In this document: piece after piece, positions 6,701 through 12,761 of the stretch
Position numbering within the stretch: position 1 is the stretch's first letter
How the letters are laid out: every line of letters begins with the position of its first letter
Assembly: GCA_964250805.1 (NCBI GenBank)
Contig: CAXUHG010000156.1
Coordinates: 1 to 12,761, forward strand
Direction: 5' to 3'
Origin: JBBQVS01 sp964250805
Lineage (GTDB): Bacteria; Chloroflexota; Ktedonobacteria; Ktedonobacterales; Ktedonobacteraceae
Length of the DNA stretch: 12,761 nt
The notes under the pieces: model-generated
Seen by the model: the letters and a program-made list of their open reading frames with translations, nothing else
The model's database searches: none
Told to the model about the DNA's origin: nothing
Program-made: the position numbers and the translations under genes

Positions 6701-6868
6701 AGGGATGAAGGAGGCTTACAGAGTCGTGCTTCATTCTTCGTCTCTCAACTAACCCGATATGAGAAAGGACAGATTGAGACATTGCAGGAGCATCAGCATG
6801 ATGCGTATCTCTACAACAACCCCTCGTTTCCAATCAGTCGATTGGACGAAGGCAACAATGCATTCTAA
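6701..6868 (+). pseudogene. startless open frame, possible gene remnant
   Basis: Reading in the frame that ends at TAA 6866-6868, there are 55 codons open from a stop at 6698, including YEKGQIETLQEHQHDAYLYN and ending ISRLDEGNNAF. The composition looks like a real soluble protein, unlike the other frames, yet there is no ATG or GTG start; the first possible start is a TTG at 6785. It could be the 3' end of a decayed or displaced gene, or chance. I do not recognise a family. Confidence 0.22.
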
Positions 6869-7081
6869 GCAATATATCCTCTGTTACGTAGGAACGGGCT
6901 GGTTCTCTCGCGCATGGCGGCGAGCTAGAAACTGGCCTTTTTGGTCTCATAGCATCTTCCTGTGCGAGCAAATGTGGAGGAGTGTACATATGTTTTTCGT
7001 TGCCTATTCTCTTCGTCTTTCCATTCTTGCTCAACCATGTAGTGCATTTTCCCATTTGTCAGGCGTAGCGTAGTTGCAAGC

Positions 7082-7130
7082 AGTAGTGTCGGTAGCAATG
7101 CATTGATGGGATACTACTTCCCAATCAGTG
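7082..7130 (+). promoter_or_regulatory. leader hairpin with loop complementary to upstream segment
   Basis: CATTGATGGGA (7101-7111) pairs with TCCCAATCAGTG (7119-7130), giving an 11-bp stem with one G-U pair and one bulged A. The seven-base loop contains ACTACT (7113-7118), which is exactly complementary to AGTAGT at 7082-7087. An H-type or loop-pairing pseudoknot is therefore possible, ending 60 bases before the prkA start. It could tune translation or RNA stability; this is inference from complementarity only. Confidence 0.4.
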
Positions 7131-7190
7131 CGTCATTATAGAGAACCACACTAAAAAGTCTTCTATACAACAAAGAGAGGGTGACGACTT

Positions 7191-9086
7191 ATGGATTTGG
7201 TGAAGCGTTTAGAAGAGTATCGAGACCGTGAGCGAGAACTTCAATGGGAGGGGACATTCGCGCAATACTTCGAGATTGCGAGTAAGAACCCCAAGATAGG
7301 GAGCCTTTCTCACGAGCGCATCTATGATATGATTATGGATGCGGGCTTCGATACAACGCGTACTGGTGAACCACACTATAAGTTCTTCGACGACGAAATC
7401 TTCGGCATTGAAAAGCCGCTCCAACAGATTGTCGATTACTTCCACTCAGCAGCCCAACGCCTGGAAGTACGTAAGCGTATTCTTTTGTTGATGGGTCCCG
7501 TTGGCGGTGGTAAATCTACTGTTGTCGCGCTGATGAAACGCGGACTCGAAGCCTATACCCGTACACCGGAGGGAGCCGTCTACGCAATCAAAGACTGCCC
7601 GATGCACGAAGAGCCGCTCCACTTGATTCCCAACGACCTACGAGCTGATGTCGAAAAAGAGTTTGGCATCTATATCGAGGGCGACCTGTGCCCCCATTGT
7701 CGCTTAATGGTTGATAACCAGTATCGCGGACGCATTGAAGAGGTTCCAGTCAAGCGCATTACATTTAGCGAAAAATATCGAGTGGGAGTCGGAACCTTTA
7801 CGCCTTCTGATCCCAAAAGTCAAGATATAAGCGAATTAGTCGGCGGTATAGACCTCTCGACCATTGGAGAAGTTGGCGTTGAAAGCGATCCCCGTGCCTA
7901 TCGCTTCGATGGTGAGCTGAACATCGCCAATCGTGGCTTGATGGAATTCGTCGAGATGCTCAAGACGGATGAGAAGTTCCTGTACGTTCTCCTTACACTA
8001 AGCCAGGAGCAGAACATCAAAACGGGCCGTTTCAGCATGATCTATGCCGACGAGGTGGTTGCTAGTCATACCAACGAGCATGAATATCAATCATTCGTGG
8101 GTAATAAGAAGTCGGAAGCGTTGCAAGACCGCATCATTCTGGTTAAGGTGCCGTACAACCTGCGTGTCTCCGACGAGGTGAAAATCTACGAAAAGCTGCT
8201 CAAACAGAGTGCGCTCCAAAATGTGCATATCGCCCCCTATACGCTGCGTATCGCAAGCATCTTCGCCATTCTCACGCGCCTTGAACCCTCTAAAAAGGCA
8301 GGCATGAGCATGATGAAGAAACTGCGCCTTTACGATGGCGAGGATATGGAAGACTTCAAGCAGAAGGATGTGCGCGAACTGCAGGAAGAGGCGGTGCGCG
8401 AAGGCATGGATGGCATCTCACCACGCTACGTCATCAATCGGCTCTCGAATGCGCTCATCAAGCAGGGTGTGACCTTCATTACGCCAATCGACGCCCTCCG
8501 TGCCTTACGTGATGGACTCGACCAGCACACCAGCATTACACGCGAAGAGCGCGAACGCTACCTCAACTTCATCAGTGAGGCGCGTAAAGAGTACGACCAG
8601 ATCGCGCAAAAAGAGGTGCAACGTGCCTTCGTCTACTCCTACGAGGAGTCGGCGCGTACTCTGCTGAACAACTACCTGGACAACATCGAAGCCTACAGCA
8701 ATAAAACCAAGATGCGCGACCCCATCACCGATGAGGAGATGGATGCAGACGAGCATCTGATGCGCTCGATTGAAGAGCAAATCGGTGTCTCCGAGAACTC
8801 CAAGCGTTCGTTCCGCGAGGAAATTCTGATTCGTATCTCGTCGCTTGCCCGTAAAGGCTTGACCTTCGACTATATGAGTCACGAACGCCTCAAGGAAGCT
8901 ATCGAACGCAAACTGTTCGCGGACCTGCGCGATGTCGTGAAGATTACTACATCGACACGCACACCCGACAAAGAGCAACTGCGCAAGATCAACGATGTTA
9001 TCAATCGTCTAGTCGCCGAGCATGGCTACACAACCGAAAGCGCGAACGAACTTCTGCGCTATACCGGCAGTCTTTTGAACCGTTAA
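7191..9086 (+). CDS. prkA: PrkA AAA+ serine protein kinase
   Basis: A 631-residue protein, the same length as Bacillus subtilis PrkA and slightly shorter than E. coli YeaG. It is a cytoplasmic AAA+ protein with a C-terminal kinase-like region, linked to sporulation in Bacillus and to starvation and stress adaptation in enterobacteria; ATP-dependent proteolysis has also been proposed for it. Visible features are the N-terminal segment with WEGTFAQYFEI, Walker A GPVGGGKST (102-110), the conserved KDCPMHEEPLHLIP (134-147), a CPHC pair (167-170), and the DPKSQDISELVGG and NRGLMEFVEMLK blocks of the AAA+ core. The C-terminal region (about 420-631) is helical and charged. The start ATG 7191 has GAGAGG ten bases upstream. 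It is followed on the same strand by yhbH (134-base gap) and spoVR, the conserved trio. No truncation or missing motif is seen. Confidence 0.97.
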   Translation: MDLVKRLEEYRDRERELQWEGTFAQYFEIASKNPKIGSLSHERIYDMIMDAGFDTTRTGEPHYKFFDDEIFGIEKPLQQIVDYFHSAAQRLEVRKRILLLMGPVGGGKSTVVALMKRGLEAYTRTPEGAVYAIKDCPMHEEPLHLIPNDLRADVEKEFGIYIEGDLCPHCRLMVDNQYRGRIEEVPVKRITFSEKYRVGVGTFTPSDPKSQDISELVGGIDLSTIGEVGVESDPRAYRFDGELNIANRGLMEFVEMLKTDEKFLYVLLTLSQEQNIKTGRFSMIYADEVVASHTNEHEYQSFVGNKKSEALQDRIILVKVPYNLRVSDEVKIYEKLLKQSALQNVHIAPYTLRIASIFAILTRLEPSKKAGMSMMKKLRLYDGEDMEDFKQKDVRELQEEAVREGMDGISPRYVINRLSNALIKQGVTFITPIDALRALRDGLDQHTSITREERERYLNFISEARKEYDQIAQKEVQRAFVYSYEESARTLLNNYLDNIEAYSNKTKMRDPITDEEMDADEHLMRSIEEQIGVSENSKRSFREEILIRISSLARKGLTFDYMSHERLKEAIERKLFADLRDVVKITTSTRTPDKEQLRKINDVINRLVAEHGYTTESANELLRYTGSLLNR

Positions 9087-9105
9087 AACGTATTGCGATC
9101 CGCCA

Positions 9106-9136
9106 GGGTGTGGTGAGATTTGTCCCCACCATACCC
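9106..9136 (+). terminator. intercistronic hairpin between prkA and yhbH
   Basis: GGGTGTGGTG (9106-9115) pairs with CACCATACCC (9127-9136) over ten base pairs with a single G-U, leaving an 11-base loop, followed by TTTC. It begins 20 bases after the prkA stop. The weak T-run suggests partial termination or an RNA-stabilising or processing hairpin more than a full stop, because yhbH has no obvious promoter of its own in the 85 bases that remain. Confidence 0.55.
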
Positions 9137-9221
9137 TTTCCCATCAAGAAATCTTCCTGCTACGGATATCTTTTTTGAGGGACATTTCGTCAGGGAAGTT
9201 TCCATAGAAGGAGCATACGCT

Positions 9222-10361
9222 ATGTCGATCTCACAGCATGATTGGTCGCTTCACCGCAAGGGACAGATTGACCAGGAACGCCACAAAGAGAAGATTCGCG
9301 ATGCCGTTAAAAAGAACCTCGGTGAAATCGTTAGCGAGGAAAGCATTATCCTCTCCGACGGCAAAAAGACTGTACGCGTCCCCATTCGCTCGCTCGACGA
9401 GTACCGTTTCCGCTACGATTTTGGCAAACAGGAACACGGGGGACAGGGTAGCGGCAAAAGCAAAGTTGGTGATGTCGTAGCGCAAGAGCCAAGACCCGGC
9501 AAGGGGAAGCGTGGCGATGCAGGTAAAGAAGGTGGCGAAGACTACTACGAGGCCGACATCTCGATGGAAGAACTCGCCGCGCTCATCTTTGAAGACCTTG
9601 GCCTACCCAACCTCGAACAGAAACGCCAGCAAGAACTCGAAACCGAATCGGTACGCTTTACCGACGTGCGTAAAAAAGGTCCAATGGCAAACCTCGACAA
9701 AAAACGCACCATCATGGAAAACATGAAGCGTAACGCTGCCAAAGGTGAGGCCAAATTCAAAGACATCAAATCCGATGACCTGCGCTTCAAAGTCTGGGAC
9801 CCAACGATTAAATACCAATCTAACGCCGTCGTTATAGCAATGATGGACGTTTCAGGTAGTATGGGCGAGTTCGAGAAGTATATCGCGCGTAGTTTCTACT
9901 TCTGGATGGTGCGCTTCCTACGCACAAAGTACAACAACGTGCAGATTGTCTTCGTCAGTCACCACACGGAGGCAAAAGAAGTCACGGAGGACGAGTTTTT
10001 CCACAAGGGCGAAAGCGGCGGTACTCAGGTCTCATCGGCTTACGAGCTTGCGTTAGAGATCATCAATCAACGTTACAATCCCGACGACTGGAACATCTAC
10101 CCGTTCCACTTCTCCGACGGTGACAACCTGCCCTGGGACAATGACCGATGTGTGCAACTGGTCAATCGACTGATGGAGCTATGCAACATCTTCGGCTATG
10201 GCGAGATCCGCGAAGGCCATTATCGTTCGCCCAGCACGCTCATGTCAGCCTACAACAAGATCAGCGACAAAAAATTTACGGCTGTCACCATTTCCGACAA
10301 AAAAGAGGTGTACCCGGCACTCCGTAAATTCTTCGCCCAACGCGACCCCGTTTCTCTGTAA
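9222..10361 (+). CDS. yhbH: YhbH/YeaH, DUF444 protein with VWA-type MIDAS
   Basis: A 379-residue protein of the DUF444 family (YhbH in Bacillus, YeaH in E. coli), co-conserved with PrkA and SpoVR and required with them for stress or sporulation phenotypes; its biochemical role is not settled. The family N-terminus DWSLHRKGQIDQERHKEKI is at 7-25. A Gly/Lys-rich linker is at 70-106, and EDYYEADISMEEL starts at 106. The C-terminal half is a von Willebrand A-like fold with a MIDAS metal site, DVSGSMG (209-215), plus T268 in GESGGT and D299/D301 in FSDGDN. Start ATG 9222 is set by AAGGAG at 9208-9213, eight bases upstream; a longer frame back to TTG 9120 runs through the intercistronic hairpin and lacks an RBS. 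The stop codon overlaps the spoVR RBS. Confidence 0.96.
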   Translation: MSISQHDWSLHRKGQIDQERHKEKIRDAVKKNLGEIVSEESIILSDGKKTVRVPIRSLDEYRFRYDFGKQEHGGQGSGKSKVGDVVAQEPRPGKGKRGDAGKEGGEDYYEADISMEELAALIFEDLGLPNLEQKRQQELETESVRFTDVRKKGPMANLDKKRTIMENMKRNAAKGEAKFKDIKSDDLRFKVWDPTIKYQSNAVVIAMMDVSGSMGEFEKYIARSFYFWMVRFLRTKYNNVQIVFVSHHTEAKEVTEDEFFHKGESGGTQVSSAYELALEIINQRYNPDDWNIYPFHFSDGDNLPWDNDRCVQLVNRLMELCNIFGYGEIREGHYRSPSTLMSAYNKISDKKFTAVTISDKKEVYPALRKFFAQRDPVSL

Positions 10362-10374
10362 AGGAGACTCTCTT

Positions 10375-11859
10375 ATGACGATGATAGAAGGTAGCGATGA
10401 CCTCGAACGGTTACGCGATAACATAGATATAGCATGGGAGCAAGCACGCAAGTTCGGGCTAGACCCCTTTCCAACGCACTTTGAAATGGTGCCCGCCTCG
10501 ATTATGTACGAATTTGCTTCCTATAGTCTTCCGGGGCGTTTCAGTCACTGGACGCACGGCAAAGCCTACCACAGACAGAAGATGCAGTACGACTTCGGGT
10601 TGAGCAAAATCTACGAGATGGTGGTCAACACCAATCCTAGCTACGCCTTCCTGATGGATATGAACAACCTGCTGCAAAATACCTTTGTCGTGGCACATGT
10701 CTTTGGGCATACCGATTTCTTCAAGAACAATGCCTACTTCCAGCATACCTCGCGTCGCATGATCGACAAGGTGAGCATTCACGCCGACCGCATCGCGCAA
10801 TACGAGTTCGATCATGGTAAACTTGAGGTCGAGCGTTTCCTTGACGCCGCCCTCTCGATTCAGGAGCATGTTGATTACAACCTGTTCCTGCGCTCCGACG
10901 ACGTGAAGCACGAAGAGAAGCCAACCGAGAGGACCAGCGAATACGACGATATCTGGGGACTCGACAAGAAGGCGCAAAGAGCCGAAGAGGAGCGCGACAG
11001 ACTATTCCTCATGGGACGCGCCCCCAAGTTTCCAGAACACCCGGAGAAAGACCTCCTACTCTTCCTCTCGCGTCACGCCCCGCACCTCGAACCCTGGCAG
11101 CGCGATATTGTCGAAATCGTGCGTACTGAGTTCCTGTACTTCGTGCCACAGATGCAAACAAAGACGCTTAATGAAGGTTGGGCTAGTATCTGGCATTCAC
11201 GTATCATGCGCGAACTCGGCGATAGAGGCATCATATCGGACTCCGACACAGTAGAGTTCGCACAATTGCACTCCGGCGTCCTCTCACCATCCAAAACTTC
11301 GCTCAACCCCTACTATCTTGGTTACAAGATGTTCGAGGCCATCGAGAAGCGTTGGGACAATCCTTCGGAGGAAGAGCGCGAGCGGCTTGGACGCAAACCT
11401 GGAATGGGGCGACAGAAGATTTTCGAGGTGCGTGAACTCGACAACGATGTGTCGTTCCTACGCAACTATCTCACCGAAGACCTCATCAGAGACCTCGACC
11501 TCTACCTGTACAAGAAGGAGGGTGACGAGTGGGTTATCTCCGAGAAGCAGTGGGAGAAGGTGCGCGACGGCATCGTTGCCAGCATGACGAATTTCGGCTA
11601 TCCCTATCTTGTCGTTGATAACGGCGACTATCGTGGCAATCGTGAGCTATATATCAAGCATGTGTTCGAGGGACAGGAGCTTGATGTCAGCTACGCCGAG
11701 AAGACGCTGCAACACGTACACATGCTGTGGGGGCGTCCCGTCCACCTCGAAACGGTCTATGAAGGTAAGCGTATCCTCATGACCTACGATGGTGAACGCA
11801 ACAAAAAACCCTCTCCCACAAATAAAACACATTACTTGAACCCTAATTCGTTAAGCTAA
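10375..11859 (+). CDS. spoVR: SpoVR family protein
   Basis: A 494-residue SpoVR homologue (spore cortex-related in Bacillus; YcgB in E. coli). Its molecular function is unknown, but it works genetically with PrkA/YeaG and YhbH/YeaH. Family hallmarks are the FEMVPASIMYEFASYSLPGR block (36-55), the HVFGHTDFFKNN motif (108-119) with H108 and H112, IHADRI (135-140), TLNEGWASIWH (264-274), and HSGVLSP plus LNPYYLGYKMFE (299-321). The clustered His/Glu residues suggest a metal site, which is inference. ATG 10375 is chosen for AAGGAG (10361-10366), eight bases upstream; the RBS begins on the last base of the yhbH stop, consistent with coupling. In-frame sequence upstream to 10198 overlaps yhbH and is not protein-like. 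No terminator hairpin is evident after the stop; pspA converges from the other side within 23 bases. Confidence 0.96.
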   Translation: MTMIEGSDDLERLRDNIDIAWEQARKFGLDPFPTHFEMVPASIMYEFASYSLPGRFSHWTHGKAYHRQKMQYDFGLSKIYEMVVNTNPSYAFLMDMNNLLQNTFVVAHVFGHTDFFKNNAYFQHTSRRMIDKVSIHADRIAQYEFDHGKLEVERFLDAALSIQEHVDYNLFLRSDDVKHEEKPTERTSEYDDIWGLDKKAQRAEEERDRLFLMGRAPKFPEHPEKDLLLFLSRHAPHLEPWQRDIVEIVRTEFLYFVPQMQTKTLNEGWASIWHSRIMRELGDRGIISDSDTVEFAQLHSGVLSPSKTSLNPYYLGYKMFEAIEKRWDNPSEEERERLGRKPGMGRQKIFEVRELDNDVSFLRNYLTEDLIRDLDLYLYKKEGDEWVISEKQWEKVRDGIVASMTNFGYPYLVVDNGDYRGNRELYIKHVFEGQELDVSYAEKTLQHVHMLWGRPVHLETVYEGKRILMTYDGERNKKPSPTNKTHYLNPNSLS

Positions 11860-11882
11860 TGAGGTTGCAAGTACTCTCTTTA

Positions 11883-12635
11883 CTAGACTTCCGGTCCTTC
11901 AATGCGCCCTTGTTGAGCATTGGGGCCGCCAAGTTGCATTTGCTGTTTCATGGCCTGTAGTTGCGCCTCGACGTTCTGCTCGGATGATATCTGCTGTAGC
12001 TCACGATCCAGTGTGTCGCCGGAGCTACCGAGCAAGCCCTGTTCGCCAAGCGTACCCTGCTGAATGAGCGTCTCCATCGCGCTAGCCCGTGCCTGCATGG
12101 TAAGCACCTTGTCCTGAGCGCGTTGCATAGCAGTGTTCATCTCCGTCATCTCCTCGGATATACCTGTCGCGGCCTCGTTAATCTTGACCTGCGCCTGTGC
12201 CGCATTGTATTGTGCCTTCACCATCTCTTTTTGTGTACGGAAACTCTCGATGCGTGCGGAAACCGTGCGTTCCATGTCAATCAGTTTTCGCTCCTGCCCG
12301 CGCAACTGCTCAATCTGCTGCTGATAGTTCGCAAGCTGAGCTTGTAGCGTCTCTTTGCGTTGTAGTGCCATACGCGCAAGGTCTTCACGGTTGGCTTGCA
12401 ACGCCTGCATTGCCTGTTGACCCAGCTTATCGAACTGCTGCTGAATCTGCGTCTCCTGTAGCTCTAAGCGTTTCTCGTTCGTCACCACATCGGCGATAGA
12501 ACGGCGCAACTGCTGTAACTGCTCAAGCTGCTTTGCATACGAATAGTCCATCACCTGTCCAGGGTCTTCTGCCTTATCGAGTGCTGAATTAGCACGGATA
12601 CGCAGGAACGTTGTGAGGCGTGAGAAAAGTCCCAT
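11883..12635 (-). CDS. pspA: PspA/IM30 family membrane-protecting protein
   Basis: A 250-residue phage shock protein A / Vipp1-IM30 homologue, an ESCRT-III-like peripheral membrane protein that coats and stabilises damaged inner membrane. The N-terminal amphipathic helix is MGLFSRLTTFLRIRANSAL, followed by the conserved AEDPGQVMDY (22-31). A long Q/E/R-rich coiled hairpin runs from about 32 to 185 (for example LARMALQRKETLQAQLANYQ at 85-104). After a glycine-rich break (LLGSSGD), a C-terminal helix occupies about 207-232. The length is slightly above that of typical PspA (about 220-230). GGAGG lies nine bases upstream of the start on the minus strand. No pspF or pspBC partner is visible. Its 3' end meets spoVR with 23 bases between stop codons. 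Confidence 0.94.
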   Translation of the reverse strand: MGLFSRLTTFLRIRANSALDKAEDPGQVMDYSYAKQLEQLQQLRRSIADVVTNEKRLELQETQIQQQFDKLGQQAMQALQANREDLARMALQRKETLQAQLANYQQQIEQLRGQERKLIDMERTVSARIESFRTQKEMVKAQYNAAQAQVKINEAATGISEEMTEMNTAMQRAQDKVLTMQARASAMETLIQQGTLGEQGLLGSSGDTLDRELQQISSEQNVEAQLQAMKQQMQLGGPNAQQGRIEGPEV

Positions 12636-12727
12636 TGCCGAGTTCCTCCAATTTTCAAATAGCGACGCTTTGTAAACGGCTACATATTCTCTTTTTTGTT
12701 ATCGTATCTATCAGTTCGCTTAGACAT

Positions 12728-12733
12728 ATTATA
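12728..12733 (-). promoter_or_regulatory. possible -10 element for pspA
   Basis: Read on the minus strand this is a perfect TATAAT, about 90 bases upstream of the pspA start. The -35 position falls at 12751-12756, near the window edge, and reads CACATT, a poor match. The leader is AT-rich with no strong hairpin. An alternative sigma-factor promoter cannot be excluded. Confidence 0.4.
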
Positions 12734-12761
12734 GTATTATCGACGCAGGAAATGTGGAGAT

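Larger units (their letters stand above)
6657..7190 (+). other. long prkA leader region without a convincing gene
   Basis: About 530 bases lie between the promoter and prkA. They hold a startless open frame (6701-6868), a 15-codon ATG frame at 6705-6752 whose start directly abuts AGAGGG, and local stems such as GAAC/GTTC near 6891. A hairpin with a possible pseudoknot is listed separately. A 104-codon frame from 6759 has no RBS and a non-protein-like composition. The length suggests post-transcriptional control, but I recognise no riboswitch class. Confidence 0.4.

Noticed and set aside
6759..7073. 104-codon frame on the plus strand in the prkA leader
   Set aside because: No RBS, composition rich in R, W, S and C unlike the neighbouring proteins, no recognisable motif, and it overlaps the more protein-like frame at 6701-6868.
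8505..8978. 157-codon minus-strand frame opposite prkA
   Set aside because: Antisense shadow of the prkA C-terminal region; no supporting start signal.
9120..9221. N-terminal extension of yhbH to TTG 9120
   Set aside because: It reads through the intercistronic hairpin, lacks an RBS, and YhbH homologues begin near the ATG at 9222.
10198..10374. N-terminal extension of spoVR into yhbH
   Set aside because: Overlaps conserved yhbH coding sequence in another frame; ATG 10375 has an excellent RBS and fits the family start.
10459..10977. 172-codon minus-strand frame opposite spoVR
   Set aside because: Lies wholly inside a strongly conserved gene; a shadow of spoVR codon use with no RBS or family features.
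1..12761. CRISPR arrays, tRNA or rRNA genes, complete insertion sequences
   Set aside because: No regularly spaced direct repeats, no recognisable tRNA/rRNA sequence and no transposase frame were found on either strand.

Overview
The window looks like a bacterial chromosome segment of about 50% GC. It best fits a spore-forming, Gram-positive-type lineage, and I suspect Ktedonobacteria (Chloroflexota). The grounds are an intact prkA-yhbH-spoVR cluster, a LiaS/DesK-type histidine kinase, PspA, a dispersed repeat containing GATAAATCGGTCCCTACC, and a scattering of short operons. The taxonomic call is inference; no rRNA or tRNA gene is present to confirm it.

Left part (1-1900): a G-rich/C-rich imperfect palindrome and one copy of the dispersed repeat precede a six- or seven-helix membrane protein that resembles an ABC-2 type permease. 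A PAP2-family phosphatase follows on the same strand. Two further copies of the repeat, in inverted orientation, form a perfect 26-bp-arm hairpin between the phosphatase and the convergent histidine kinase gene, where it probably acts as a two-way terminator.

Middle left (1906-3933, minus strand): a two-gene unit encodes first an intact ABC-ATPase-like protein whose Walker A, signature and H-loop residues have all been replaced, then a six-helix sensor histidine kinase with all its catalytic boxes. No response regulator is next to the kinase. This pair is the strongest candidate here for an uncharacterised signalling module.

Middle (4200-6607, plus strand): an extended -10 promoter, a 35-codon ORF and a 717-residue protein whose start overlaps the small ORF's stop (ATGA). 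The large protein has a receiver-like N-terminus, a disordered Q/P/T/A-rich linker of about 460 residues, and a C-terminal duplicated helical module that resembles the GspE-N/MshEN fold. A perfect 24-bp hairpin with A and T tracts at its ends terminates the unit.

Right part (6628-12761): a near-consensus promoter and a leader of about 530 bases, which holds a possible pseudoknot, lead into prkA, yhbH and spoVR. These are the AAA+ serine kinase, the DUF444/VWA protein and the SpoVR protein of the conserved stress/sporulation trio. pspA, an ESCRT-III-like membrane-protecting protein, converges on spoVR with only 23 bases between the stop codons. Taken together the right half suggests a stress-response region: a receiver-like scaffold protein, the PrkA kinase trio and a membrane stress protein. 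The functional link between them is inferred from position only.
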